Positions 9,927 through 23,400 are shown, counted from the stretch's first letter. The stretch is 64,000 bases of DNA from Amoebophrya sp. A120 (GCA_905178155.1 CAJINV010000014.1:1505984-1569983); one strand, 5' to 3'. Numbers and translations are program-made. The notes: a model not told the origin generated them from the letters alone.

Positions 9927-10604
9927 TGACGGAGAGTACTAAGGGGAAAAGTTCAAGAATAAGAATCGGAGCAAAAATTGCTTAGGGGGCCCAGCGACGG
10001 TAGGTGCTGGGTCGCGTTGTTGTAGTTTTTTTGTAGTAAGTGCAAGACAAATGCCACACACAGACGAAAAAGGAGAAAATACAAAAGGCCGGCTGCGGCC
10101 CCACCCCCAGGCTGCGGCCTGGCGCTTCTATGGCCCGACCACCGCCCCGGCCCCGGCCTCGCCCGATGCTTTTGTTGGCCGGGGAACCCAAAAGGGGCCC
10201 GAGCCCAATTCTGTGGCCATTTCGGAGGGCCAAAAAATCTCAAGGGGGGGCCTCCGCGGGGGCTTTCGCGGGGGGTCTTCAGGGGGGTCGATCTTTCTAT
10301 TCTTGAAAACTCAACACCCATGCTATGGTGCCGATTTGGGGGCTCAGAGGGGGGGCGCCAATTTGCCGCTTCCGGACCCTCTTCGGAACCCCCCACCCTG
10401 TCCATTCTTGAAAACTCAACGCCGCTTAGTAATTGCCTACTTTCATGCTAATCACGACCTATAGGCAAAAAGGTGCGCGATTATTGAGGCTGCCACTTTT
10501 TTGTACCGAGTGTCCCCTCCAGACCGATCCGAAAGCGGGCGTGCGCGATGCTTCTGGGCGGAGGCGACCATAGCGCGATGCTTCCGGGCGTGCGCGATGC
10601 TTCT

Positions 10605-10656
10605 GCACCAGGATGCAGCGGAGGCGACCTTCAGCAGCACAGCGAGTGTGAGTGAC
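10605..10656. repeat. 52-bp direct repeat, copy 2
   Basis: Second copy of the 9875-9926 repeat. The segment between the copies is unusually GC-rich and may be inserted or rearranged DNA. Confidence 0.8.
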
Positions 10657-11049
10657 GGAGAGGCATATATAGTTTTTTTCAAGTAGTGGAACAATCACGA
10701 ATAGCTGCTGACCACGCAGCGCACAATGAATTCGGATTCTTGTTTTTCAATTCCTGAGAGACTTGTTCTTGTCACGTGGTCTGAGCTGACAAAAAGTCCT
10801 TTTTGTTTTTTACTGTTATATGTGACGCCTCCAAATGTGAATAGTTTTGGGTCATTTTGCGTCAGCGTCACATGCATTGAAAACAAATCGCAGAAAAACA
10901 AAAGTCAAAAGGTGTTTTAAATAACCGAACAAGGACCAGAACAGAACGAGCCAAGGACCAAATTCTTCGAAGTCGGACACGCCAGCATCATCGCAGACTA
11001 CGGAGCAGAGCGTGGGCAAAAGACGAGAGCTAGAAGTTGAAGTTCCGTC

Positions 11050-11229
11050 ATGATGCGCGGCAACGAAGCGGAGCATCTTGGGCAAGAGGAACTGCACGAG
11101 CACGACGAAGAAGCGAACGGAAATAAGTGCGCAGCGTCTACTAGCACTGCAGCAGCGGTGGAACAGGAACTGAACCACTGGAACCAGTTTTCGTCGACTC
11201 CACAGTTGGATAATATTGTAATTCCGTAG
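11050..11229 (+). CDS. possible small protein, 59 aa
   Basis: Short frame from ATGATGCGC to TAG, rich in Glu, His, Asn and Ala, with a composition like the neighbouring PPR protein. It could be a small gene, an upstream frame or leader of the PPR gene, or chance. No family is recognised. Confidence 0.25.
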   Translation: MMRGNEAEHLGQEELHEHDEEANGNKCAASTSTAAAVEQELNHWNQFSSTPQLDNIVIP

Positions 11230-11385
11230 TGCAAAAATTTGAATTTTTTCTTTTTTTTTTATCGCTGGATGTTTTGATTGAGCAAGAAATGTTCTACTTC
11301 AGTGCGCAGCGCTCCATTGGAAAAATAAAGACGAAAATGCTGGTCATTTTACATTCGTTCTTCTGATCTTTGAATACATAAAACT

Positions 11386-14300
11386 ATGTTGCATAATCTT
11401 CAGGGTCTCGACATGGCCGGCGCAACCACGAGTGCAGCTGCGCCTGCGATAATTCCTGACCAGGGTGCAGTTCCAGGCGTTGGGACTGCAACGGCCGATG
11501 AAGCAATTACCCTTGATGTTGTTCATCCAGGAGTGATGAATAGCCCGACCGCGGTTGCGAGCGAGGACGTGGCCCGCCAGGGTAGCAATGATGTCATCTT
11601 CACCGGCACCGCAAACGAAGACGAAAGTACGGGAGGCGGCGCGGAAAATAAGCGAGTAGATGAAAGAACAATAGTGGTCGGCGACCATGACCAAGTGGAC
11701 CAGTATAATCATGCCGGTGGTGCGACCACGTCGTGTACTACGTCCTCACCTACGACACTATCAAAAGAGCTCGAAGCGCCCAGCACTGTCGCGGATCAGT
11801 TGAGTACCATCGTGACCGCCGCTGCCGATCTGGACACCACGTCAACCACCGGAAAGGAGTCATGGCAAAAGCGGTCCACGGAAAAAGGGGAGCCCTCCAG
11901 CCGCAGCAGTCCGCGGGGCAGCGTGAGTGACGGAAATTGCAGTGAGGAGCCGCATAATTCATCATCAAACCGCGGCGTTTATTCATCTTCCGGGTGCATG
12001 AACAACATCACCAGTGGGAATACGAATACTTGCAACAGTGGTCCCCCAACTACTAGCGGGGCCGGAGGGGCGTCAACGTCTGGGTCCGGTTCCGTTGTCG
12101 TTGGTTCCTCCGTTCTGGCCGGGAAAAAGGGAGCTTCGAAAGGCTCTAATGTGAATAACCACTACAGAAAAGACTACACCAAAATGAACAACAGCCCGTG
12201 CGGTGTTGGCGGGCCAAGCAATCAGCAGATGAGTAACCGAGTAGACCACGCGATGAAGAATCAGAATGGGAATGGCTACAGGAACAGCACGACGAATAAA
12301 TCTGCTGGCAACTACGCCACCAGCTTCAATACTGGCGGCAAGGGCGGTGGTGGTGCTGGTGGGGGCCAGAATGCTCCTGTCGTGAGGAAAGACTACACGG
12401 CCTTGGCAATGCAGAATGAAAATCAAAGTCACCAGCAACATCACAATAACTACAAAAATCACTACTACAAAAACAACAATGCCTACGGGAACGGAGGTGG
12501 GGGCGGTGCGAGGATGAATCAGAAAAACAACGAGAGTGCGGGTCCTCTTCATGGCGGCTACAATAACCAGCATCAAAACAGGGCCGGATCACACACCAAC
12601 TATGGAAAAAACAATAACAATCAAAACCAGCACGCGAAAACCTACAACAAGAATTTTTCTAGCGGAACTTCGTCGCAACAAGATAGCCAGAATGAGGGAG
12701 GCAATAGCACTCATCGGATGAATAACAATCATCGTAATGCTGCTGGTGGAGGAGCTGGAGCCTCAGTCCACAACACGTCGGCCACCGGCGGTGGTGCGCA
12801 GATGCACGGTGCAGCTGGAAATGGTACCAGAAACTCGGCCGCTGCGGCTGCCGCTGGCGGTGGAGGTGAGCGCGAACAGACCTCCAACCAGAATCCAAAC
12901 GGAAACTACTTCAACCAACATTCTAAATATCAGCACCACAATCGGATGAATCAGCAGAGTGGTGGCCAGCAGAGGAACAATGCGAATACGAACGGCGCGG
13001 GGCAGCAGCAGCAGCCACACGGCGGATCATACAACAAGCACCAGCATTCATCAACCCACAACAAGTCCTCTGCGTATAATTCTGGTGCCGCTCCTTCAGG
13101 TTCTTCTTGGAACAACGCGGCCGGGGGAAATAACAGTACTACCAGCTATTCAGCGCACCACCATTCAAATGCTTCGCACTCCGCCAGCAACGGGACGTCG
13201 ACATCTAATGCCGCTGCGCCTGGCTTTTCCTCCTCCAATGCGGCCAATAAGAACAACTCCGACAAAAATTTTGTTGGAGGTGGAAGCCACAACAATAATT
13301 ACAGCAATAAGGAGAACAGCATGACCAGCGCAGCATCGTACAATTCGCAAATGAATACTGGCCACCAGCAGCCGAACCAACATGACACCAGCGCAGCTTC
13401 AGGAGCTACTACAACTTCTGGGCAACAAGTAGACCAGAAGCACACGACCACCTCCGGCCAGCAGCAGCAAGTGCACAGCACGTCTTTGATGGATGGCCGG
13501 TCGATGAATTACCATGTGCAGCTGGAAAAAGCAGTCCGGGGAAAGAAAGTGGAGGAGGCCTGGGCCATTTTGGAGGAGATGCAGCGGGATTTTGTGGTCT
13601 GCGACAAGTACGCGATATCCAGGATCTATCCAGGAAAAAAACCCATTCCCATCCAATTTGTCATGCAAAACATGCATAATTTCCTATGTTTGTCATGCAA
13701 AAAATGGATGGGGATGGGTGTTTTTTCCTGGATAGGATCCTGATGAAGACAGTAAACCACTACCACGACTTGAATCTATTGAAAAGAGGAATTGCCGTGG
13801 TGGAAACCTTTGTACACCAGCAGCCGCAGGTATAATTCGTTTTTTTTGTTTGGAATTGGGAAATTTGCATTGCCTATTTGCTTTGGTTCATGGCGTCACG
13901 TTTCTGGAACAAAAAAGCAAAACATCACCAGACAAAACGCAAGAGCCCCCTAGAATGAATGCTATTCAAATTCACGACGCTACGCCCCAGGACGTCGACG
14001 AAGTCCTTTTCAACTCGCTCCTGGACGCGTGCTGTCGCACCCGCGACATGGCACGCCTAGAGTCCATCCTGAACCAAATGCGGAAAAACGGCATCCAGCC
14101 GAGTTCCGTAACTCTAGGAATCTTGGTGAAGGCCTACGGCCAGGCGGGGGATATCCAGGCGGTGTGGCGTGAGTGGCTCCGCCTGAAGGACAACCTACAC
14201 GAGAACGCAAACGCGGTCACGTTTGGCTGCATGTTGGACGCGTGCGTGAAGTGTGGTAATTTTTTCTAAAATTTGGGTTTTCGTGTTCTTCCGTTGATGG

Positions 14301-17300
14301 TTTTTTCATCTCGGTAGATGAAGTGGAAAGCAAGCGCAACTACAGCAACAGGTGCAGACTTGTATTTTGACGGAGCCGAGAGTAATGTCGAGGTAGATGT
14401 AGTACCAGCCTGTTTATACTGTTTTGCATAAGTCGTGCCGTTTTTGTACCAAAGGACAGCATGAACACCCTCAGGCGACATCGAGAAGGCACTGTTCGTG
14501 TTCCAAGACATCAAGCGAATCGGCAAGCACCACAACACCATCCTGTACACCACCCTGATGAAGGGCTTTGGCATGGCCCGGAACTTGGACGGGGCGTTGA
14601 ACTTGTTTCGGGAAATGCGCGCCGAGGGGGTGCCCGTCAACACGATCACGTTCAACTCGATGATTGACGTGGCGGTGCGGGCGCACGACTGCGAACGGGC
14701 AGAGGAACTGTAATAGAAATTGAAATTCTTGATTTGGTCTGTGCCAGCTTTCAATATGATGTTGATGATAGATAAACATGACGATGACGGCGCTCAACAG
14801 AACAGCATCTATGCATCCTACAAGTCAAATAGTTCAACACAGTACGGTGCCCGTAGTTCTTCTTCTCGTTGGTAACTCGCATGTTGGACTAGTTGGTGTG
14901 GCGAAGCCGAACGAACGGAGCGCAGCTGAGATTGAATCAGTGAGTTTGAGTTTGAGTTTTAATTGAGCCTCCACTCACTTACACTCCGACTTCAAACGTT
15001 AGTGCTTTACTATCAGGTACCGCGAACTGGAAGAGACGAGCGGCATCGAGGCCGACCTGATTACCTACAGCACGCTGATCAAGGGGTTCTGCCAGGTGGG
15101 CAACTTGCAGAAGGCGCTTTTTTACATGGAGACCCTGAAGTACAAAAACCTGCAACCTGATGAGTTGGTGTTCAATTCCCTCTATCAAATGCAAAAGTGT
15201 CTGGGTCTGGAAGATTCTGAACCTGTGACGCTGTCTCTGGATTCTAAAAAAGTTTGATTGCATGACCGGCAACAGAACTCCAGTTTGTGCTAGCCGGAGA
15301 GGGCATTTCTCATTCGGTAGAGGCATCACAAAGGCCCCCTCTAAAAATCTGTCATGCTAGAGCATGCATCACAGACATCATGAGTCTTCCAAAATATGTA
15401 CGACAAACCTGGCAAGCTTCCAGACCCAGACATTTTTACATTTGATACCCTCCTGGACGGGTGCGTGAAGTCCAACGATCTGCAAACCGGGCTACACCTC
15501 TTCGAGGAACTGGCCAAGGAACTGCAGAAAACCTCGCATGTCACGTACCAGATTTTGCTCCGCTTGTATCGGAGGAGTGGGTACAGCGATTCGGAGACAG
15601 AGATGGCGATTCAGCAATTGTACTACAGTTGCAATGTGATGCTGCCGAACACCGCAGGAGGCGGAGCGGGCAATATTAACCATCATGGGAACAACCACCT
15701 TCACAACAATTCGTCTTCTAACGGGGCGAATGGTGGTAACAGCGGAGGGTCTTACAACAACTCGATGATGCACATGCAGGGTAGCAGCTACTCCATGGGA
15801 ACAAACAATCAGCAGCAGCTGCACCAGACTTCTCGCAACGGAAACAACAACGGTTCATCTGCCACCTACGGGCCGCACAGCAACAACCACATTGGAAGTA
15901 GTAGTGGAGGACATTATCACAGCAATAACTACAGCAGCAGTTTTTATCAAAACAACCAGGGCTCCAGTGTTTCCAACTTTCAGATTCAAGGGCCGCGGAA
16001 CAACGAGAATTGTATTCGGAATCACTTTCAGCAGGGGTGCGCAGCGACCACGAGCAGTATGATGCGGAGACAGGAGCAGCAGTCGCGGAATAAGTACATT
16101 ATTCCGTTGTATCATTTTTTGATTTCAAATTCCGTATCTGATTAGGTGATTTCAATTGTAACACGCACTTCATGCACAAGCTGCTTGTACTGGTAGATGA
16201 ATCGAAGATTTTTATGAGCACCTGAAGAATCAATTTAGTCCCTCCATCAACTTACTCGTCCAGCCGCCGTCGCGGCGAGAACTTTGGGCGGGACAATCGG
16301 GGTGCTGCTCCTCTGGGCGCCGGTGCTGGGTTTCTTGGGCAACAGGGAGGCGGGGGGCTGGGTCGCAGTTCTGGCTTTGTCCCCCCTCCTGCTGCTGGAC
16401 CGAGCGGCAGCATGGGTAATGCAACAAACGGCGGGCAATTCGGCGGCGCCTCGAAACATATTGATGGAAGTAACTGTGAACAGGGAGCAGCTGCTGCGAC
16501 TATACCTACCGGAGGTTCGTCGTATGGGAACACTGGTGTTGGAGCATCGAACAATATAAATTCGTACAACAATGGCACTAATAATACCGCGCCAGATCAT
16601 GGAGGTGCTGGCCCGCAACAACAGCACAGCCTGGGCTCCTGCAACAATCTTCCACAGCAGCACACTGCAAACCAACATGGAGGAGCTGCGCTCTCGCAGC
16701 AGCAGGATTATTTTCAGGGGTCCTTCTACAACGCCGGCGTGAATAGCACTTTAGACCAACACGCCGCTTACCAGAACCCAAATAACTACAGCAGCGGCCT
16801 CTTATCGACCGGCGGTACCACACCGGTGCACGCGCACCATCAAATTGCGGGCGGTGCCCAACAAAATGCCAACTTCAATCCATTACAGCAAGAGCACGCA
16901 TTTCAGCACGCTACAACTTCTATGAATAACAACCACGACATGGGTAGAGGAACAACATCAAATGGGTTCAGTTACAATCTGACTGCTGGTGCTATCAGTG
17001 GCCAACAAGGACATCAGCATCCCCAGCACCAGCAGAATCCGCTGCAGTTTGACAGCCAGCAGACGCATCAAAGTGGAGGGCATAGCCATAGCTTTCAAGC
17101 GCAGCTGCAGCAATTGGGCGGCTGCACTCCAGCGAGTGGCGTTATGAACAATCAGCACGGTGGTGCACTAGTTCCTGGAGTAGGACAGCACCAACAGCAG
17201 CAGCTTCACGACCAACAGTTCCAATACCACGATTTCCATCAAAACAGCACTGGAACATCATTTTTCAACAACCCTGCAGCAGCCGGAAATAACCTGTACG

Positions 17301-18032
17301 GAGGTGGTGCGGGTGGAGGTGGTACTTCTGCTCACCATCAAGGCCACCAGCCACAACTGCACAACTACGGCACGACCGGCGCTACTGCAAATAATATTAA
17401 TGCGAACGCCTGCGCAACTAGCTACAACGAAAGCACAGTATCTTCCTCCTGTGGGGGCAATGGAGGAGGTAACAAAAGTACGAGTGCCACGTTCAACCAG
17501 TCTTTTGAGTCGAAGTCCACTGCCGCAACGAATCAGTCACCGCAGGAGTCCATTGGGACCATGAACCACGATGCAATCCATGAGCGGATGTGCGGAGGAG
17601 CAGCCTCTGGAGCGGGCGCAGCTGGTGCGGGGGGAACGGCGGCGCTGTTGGAGCAGTTTCATGCTTCGTTGGTAAACGTTTTTTTACTGTAGTTCTTTCA
17701 GGTTCGTGACTTTTTGAGGGACCAACGTCGATCGGGATGAAAAGGGCTTGCTGGTGGCGAACGTGTCTGGAAAATCAATAGTTCCCAGTCGAACCACAGC
17801 GATGGTCAAGAAAATCTATTGATTTCGAAACCGTACAAATTGAGGAGAAAAACTACAGACCGCCGCGAGCCAAGGATTACCCGGGAGACTACCCTCGAAA
17901 ATGCCGGATGCAGGCCTGTCCGCGGGAGGTGGTGCAGCAGCTACCAATGGAACGAACAATGCAGCTGGATCCTATTTTGCAGCGACAAATAACACGACAG
18001 GGGGTTACAGCAACTTCGGGGTGACTGAGTAA
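11386..18032 (+). CDS. PPR protein with long Asn/Gln/Gly/His/Ser-rich arms
   Basis: Exons 11386-13626, 13740-13829, 13991-14255, 14475-14709, 15017-15182, 15453-16093, 16264-17671 and 17859-18032 total 5220 nt, or 1739 aa. Residues about 710-1075 hold tandem pentatricopeptide repeats, for example DEVLFNSLLDACCRTRDMAR, NTILYTTLMKGFGMARNLDG, NTITFNSMIDVAVRAHDCER, DLITYSTLIKGFCQVGNLQK and VFNSLLDGCVKSNDLQTG. PPR proteins bind RNA sequence-specifically, usually in organelles; no targeting signal is clear here. The arms are low-complexity and prion-like. Introns 13830-13990, 14256-14474, 14710-15016, 16094-16263 and 17672-17858 are GT-AG; the other two are introner-type (13627, 15183). The exact ends of the last two GT-AG introns are inferred from frame. 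The start could also be the ATG at 11413. Confidence 0.82.
13627..13734. mobile_element. introner, family A, in PPR gene
   Basis: Termini TATCCAGGAAAAAA and TTTTTTCCTGGATA are inverted repeats that continue through CATCCA/TGGATG. Target duplication GGATC at 13622-13626 and 13735-13739. Two core TTTGTCATGCAAAA motifs. Removing element plus 5 nt joins AGG ATC to CTG ATG in frame. Confidence 0.9.
15183..15447. mobile_element. introner, family B, in PPR gene
   Basis: Inverted termini TATCAAATGCAAAAGTGTCT and CAGACATTTTTACATTTGATA. Target duplication CCCTC at 15178-15182 and 15448-15452. It splits a PPR motif between TTC AAT TCC CTC and CTG GAC GGG. No placement of the boundaries gives GT or AG. 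Confidence 0.92.
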
Positions 18033-20441
18033 AAGTTTTGAAAACGAAAAATCGTGTTTTGTTGAAGAAAAAGAGATAATACCATGTACTGAAGAGTCTC
18101 GTCGTTCAATACCCTAGTGGAAAGAAAAGCTTGGAACTGCTCCAAATGGTGCCAATCCACTTCTACTGAAATGCTTGTTGCTCAATAGAAGCCAGCCTCT
18201 AGTATCAGCTACTCTTAGATTACTGCTTCTAGACAAATAACACGACAGGTGCAATTCGTAATCGTATGCAAAAGAGAGCAACATACCCATATTTCCAGTG
18301 CGATGAGCATGCTGACTCACGACTCAGGCTCCTCTAGCGGCCCTACAGAATCTCATATGACGCATTATTTTAGCGCCAAGTATGCCTATGCCGCTCCTAC
18401 GTAGCAGAAGTTGAGTTTTTATCATCCGCTCTACTCTGCTTCCAAGAAGTTGAAGTAAAGCTACCGGGGTACTACCTAAAAAAATTGTTGATGGCTCTCC
18501 TGTGTAAGTATTTATTCAAACGTCTTTTTATGGTTTGTTTCTCTATTTCCAGCTATGTTTTTGTGTATAAAGATAAACAACTACAGCAACAAATGACACA
18601 ATCTTCATGGTACTCTGCCACGATAATTTCCTAGTGTTGATGATGTAGCGTGTTTAACCGCCGTAGAAATTCGATGATAGGAAATATGTCTTTATTCTGA
18701 AGTTCAACATGCAGAATCTATAAAATGCACTTCTTTAATGTTTCAAGAACTCAAATGGAAAAAAGATGCAAATGCACTTCAAAATTTTACATGTTTCTCC
18801 TCATGGCCTATTCACAACATAAAACACATTCGCAGCACGATTCCATCGCTGGAATTCTCCATCTGTGGACGCCGGGAAAACTTTTGCTGCATGGTGGTCT
18901 GCTTTGAGTTTGACGTCAGTCTGCTCGTTGGACGATATGGCAGTTCTGCAACGATCAGGGAGGGAGGATAAATTCGCGGTTCATCCGAAAACTGACTTTC
19001 TTGATGATGATCGGCACCTAGCAGGCTGCGCATCGATCGGCAAATTGCACCGCTGCTGCTCCTCCAACTACACTACCGCATGATCATATGAGCGTGCTGG
19101 TTCTTCACGATTTGAGTGTGAGTGCGGGAGACATGAAGTTGTCATCGTAAACAACTTAAGCTAAATGCAGCATTGTTTTGTCGTTTTCTATAATCGCACC
19201 AGCATGTCGGGACCCTCGTTTCAGTTTCTTTCGTCATTCTTGCCTTCATTCAAGCAGATAGCGGTGATCTTGCGGCAGGTCCCAGCGGAAGATCGGGAAA
19301 GAACAGGACCGGCTCGTCGTTTTATTGAAACTGTCGGAGTCGGTGTTCTTGCTTGTGCGGAGATGGAGAACCAATGGATGCACCGGGCCACGACCGCGAT
19401 TGAAGCTAGGTGACCACAGATGCATGTTGTACTGTCCGCTGTGTACTAGCTTGTGTACGACGAGGACGTAACTGATCGGCAAAGTTCGCGACCTTGGAGC
19501 TGCTGCTATGTCTTCAACGGTCGTTAGCGTACAGAAGTGTGAATTTGCAGTGAATTTGTATTGCATGACTTGCATTTACTTAAAAGAGAAGAGCGCTACG
19601 TATTAGACACACGAGCCCAAGCATACCACATAGCCTGAAGGGCTGCTCGTCGCGTGGTGGCGCTTGCAGCACCAAAAGAGGTGGTCTTGCGGGGGCTCGC
19701 CGGGCTGTGTAGTGCGTATCTAGCGACCAGAGAAGGTGGGTCCTCGGGGGGCTCTTATTCTTCTGCGCGTCTGCCTCAGAAGTTCCTCTCCGAAATGGTC
19801 GAAAGGGAGGGCGACGCCTGAACACAGGGGCACTAGTTCAACATGTATGCTCTCACGAGTTGTGGTTGGCTCGGCTTGGACTTGGATATCTGGGAGCAGC
19901 CTCGGGTGGAAGGGGAGGCACGATTCGGCCGCGGACACTAGCTTGCTTCGCCTGCTGTGCTCTGCTCACAACTCCCTACGTGTCTTTTTGCCTCCGGAGC
20001 AAGTCTTATTCGACGTGATCCCCAGGTCAAGAATTCCCTTGGTGAATTTTGGGACTTTTTGTTTTGGCGACACTTTGTTGAAGCCCCAAAACGCGCTAGC
20101 GAATTTTGAAAAAGAGCCGGAGGACAAAACTCACCGGCGTCCTTTTCAAAATTCACCCCAAAATTCACCGAGCGCCACTTTTCGACCGTGATAAGCAAAG
20201 TTTAGCGCAGAAAAGTGCTCAAAAAAACGCACAAGTAGACCCTGGGAAGTGGGGCCGAGGGGAAAAGACAGGCGCCCGCTGTTGCCCTAAGCGCCTCTAT
20301 ATTCTGCCGAAAAGGCCTGGAGAGTTCACGCGCCTGCCGGATAGACGCGTCAAAGCTCTCGGCCGGGTCCTTTCGCCTTTGCTGGACGTAACTGATCGGC
20401 AAAGTTCACGACCTTGGAGCTGCTGCAGTAGGAGGGCCGCC
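18033..20441. other. 2.4-kb intergenic stretch
   Basis: No supported gene. ACAAATAACACGACAGG recurs at 17984 and about 18233. A repeat of about 39 bp beginning GGACGTAACTGATCGGCAAA is present at about 19468 and 20384, the second copy just before the STIMATE-like start, bracketing about 0.9 kb of foreign-looking GC-rich DNA. Frames here look random in composition. Confidence 0.4.
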
Positions 20442-23400
20442 ATGGTGAGCAACGCAACCGGGGGCAATATGAGCAGTCCGTTCGGAGGAGGTTCGGGAGC
20501 AGGGGCACTTTTGCCGAGCCACCACGACTTGCACAGCCCGGTCGTTCACCACCTCCCTCGGCAGCACCAGAATAAGATCGATGAGGAGCACCACGAGGCG
20601 AATGAGCAGTGTGTGCTCCTTGGGAAATTCGGCAGTCTTGGTTGGTGGCTGCAGGTGCTTTTGCTGGTTGTGTGTTTTGTATCCACAGTAAATTTTCCGT
20701 ACACGTACAAATGCGGTCTTTGCATGACAAAAATGGGCCCTACCCAGATAGCAACAAATGCTCTCGCCGCAGCAGTCCCAGGAGCCTTTATTTTGTTGTT
20801 GTCTCTCGGTAGTGATCACTTTGTCCAAACTTATTCTACCTAGAGTTTGTCGAGTAAGTCAGTGGCTACCGTTTTAAGTTTTAGAGAACGACAGGGACGC
20901 CCAGCCCTTAGCTTCCCAACATGACAAAAATGGGCCTCGATCCTAGTTTAGCATGACAAGTGTTGCGTTTCCAAAGATAGTGAAATTTGTGATGCGTTTT
21001 GTACATGTACAGGAAATTTGTATTGCATATTTTGTCTCCCTGATCTACAAGAGGTTCACCGACCCGGTGAGGAGAAGCTGGACCATCTGGTTTCTGGATA
21101 CCAGTAAGCAGGTAATAGGTACTAGTACTAGGAGCACTTATCATAGTACCGCTTTGGAACAAATCGAAGATGAGCCTTTTTGCATCTTCACAAATCGTGA
21201 CGCACGATCAGGAGCAGCTACAACAGCGTCAACCACTGAGATGAATTCAAATTTCAGTCTTCTTGCATTATTTAGTTGTTGACGTCGACGAACAACAACA
21301 AGCACAAGGCTCCTCCTTGAGCAAAAATGAAAACAACATGCTTACAAATCGCTACAGGGCGTCGCCGCCTGCGTTGTCCACGGACTCAACATTGCCTTGT
21401 CGAAGCTGTTTGCTTTCCTTTCCACCACACCGAACTCCGATGCCTGCAATTGGTACTGGCTGAACTTGATGCTGGACTGCACGCTGGGCGTCCTAGTCAC
21501 GTTTCTCTGCCTCCGCATTCTCTGCCGCGTCTACACCTCGGTCAGACTCGCGCTCTATGCAATGCAAAAGTATCGTACTAGTATGTATTGCTATTGCATT
21601 ACAAATTAGCCCAGCATTACAAATTGAATTTGTAATGCTGATTTCCCTTGAGAAAGAGATTTGTAATGCATAAATGCAATTAGAATTACTACGAGTACGA
21701 TACTTTTGCACAGGATACGCTCTACTGCCCGACGAAAGTGGCGAACTTCACCTACCGCCCGGAATTATGAAATGCAAAAGCATCGCACTAGTATAAATCG
21801 CATGACAAATTTCCTCAGCATGAAAAATGGAACTTGTAATGCGGATTTAGGTTAAGCTTAAGAGGGTAATGCATGACTGCGATTACTACGGGCACGATAC
21901 TTTTGCACAGGATAGGAACTCGCGAGAATTGGCGACTACGGAGACCCGATCGACTACAAGATTTACAAACGGCAACTGTTAGACTACCAGTTGATCATTA
22001 TCTTCAGCAAGATCGTGGTCTTGATCTTCGTGCAGGTCTTCTCGGATGTGTTGCTGTCGATCTCCGGCTTCATTTTGGGAATCTTCACGCCCTATCCAAG
22101 GGCGAAGCTGGTGTTTGTCATGGTGATTTATCCAGGAAAAAACACCCATCCCAATCCATTTTTTGCATGACAAACACAGCAAATTATGCATGTTTTGCAT
22201 GACAAATTGGATGGGGATGGGTGCTTTTTCGTGGATATGATTTGCCCCATCGTGATGAGCTGCTTGGCGTTGTGGGTGACCGACAACTTTTTGCAGTTTT
22301 ACAATGATTCGTTTGGCGACGTCGTCCGGGAGGAGCAGGAACTGGCCGAGAACGAATTGAAGGTAGACGAAATGGGAGGTGTGCAGCTTGACACGACGAT
22401 GCATGGGAGCAGTAGAAGTACACCAGAGGGACGAGGAGGACCCCCACACGGTCGTGGCCTTGCACGCGGCGCCGGTGGAGTTGTGCAGCACCATGCTATG
22501 GATGATTTTGTCGGCATCGGGGCTGCCAGTGCCAGCAGTAGCGGCCGCCCGTCGCGACCATTGACGCCACAGAAACAAAAAGTTTTGGATATCCACCAAG
22601 CGGATCACCTTCACGGCTTTATTTCACCTGCTGGAGACCAATTTGTTTATCAGGACAACGATGTCAGCATAGAAGATGCCGATGACGATCTATCTTCACC
22701 CGATTACAGAACCACAGCAAGAAGCAACAGAAACGGCACAACCGGGAAGAAGACGAGTGCATCTTCTAGCACGACCTCTTCGCGCCTCTACAACCAAATA
22801 GCAAGGCGGAAGAGCGACAGGGATTTGACGCTGAACGTAAAGCCAAGGCAAAACGCTGCTAATTCCTTCGCAGCAAACGTGATAGGTGGGGCCAGAACCA
22901 TGCTAGGAGGCGGCGGAGGTCGGAACAATGATAATAGGGCCACATCGTCAACATCGGCTGCAGCGACCTCTAGTTCGCTCGCCTTGGGAGTTGCGGGACG
23001 AGATGTGGCGGTGGCCAACATGGTTGCAGCTACACCGGGCGGAGGAGCTTCTTCGTCCTCATCAACTTCAATTTCGAGCAAAAAAGCTGGTACTAGTACG
23101 AAAACAGGAAGACAAGCAGCGAGCGCCACGTCATCATCAAGTGGTTTGAAAGCTTCTTCCTCGGGCTCCGTTCTTATGGACCATGTGGTAGTCGACGGTC
23201 ATATCGAAGATGAAGAAGAAGATCAACCTCAGCTCGCAGTGGAGACTCAGCTCTACAACTCCAAGACGACATCGTCCTCTGGTGAGAGCCGTATAATAGG
23301 ACGCGGAGTCGTGTCGACGTCTGCTGCGGTAAAAACCTCCGCAGCGGTCGCTGGTCCTGCTAGCGGACTCCTTGTTCAACATGGAGGGTACCAGCACTTC

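Larger units (their letters stand above)
9308..11049. other. long intergenic stretch, repeat-rich
   Basis: No supported gene. It holds a 52-bp direct repeat (9875-9926 and 10605-10656) and a very GC-rich, G-run-rich segment at about 10085-10400. That segment contains a 17-bp direct repeat ATTCTTGAAAACTCAAC at 10299 and 10404. Three short GCGCGATGCTTC repeats lie at 10545-10605. Weak minus-strand frames at 9541-9792 have no support. Confidence 0.45.

Noticed and set aside
10051-10464. 137-codon frame in the GC-rich segment
   Set aside because: Frames are open on both strands because stop codons are rare in GC-rich DNA; no protein-like pattern.
12073-12576. Long minus-strand frames opposite the PPR N-terminal arm
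   Set aside because: Shadow of the repetitive codons in the plus-strand low-complexity region.
22788-23129. Minus-strand frame opposite the STIMATE-like tail
   Set aside because: Antisense of a Ser/Gly-rich region; no independent evidence.
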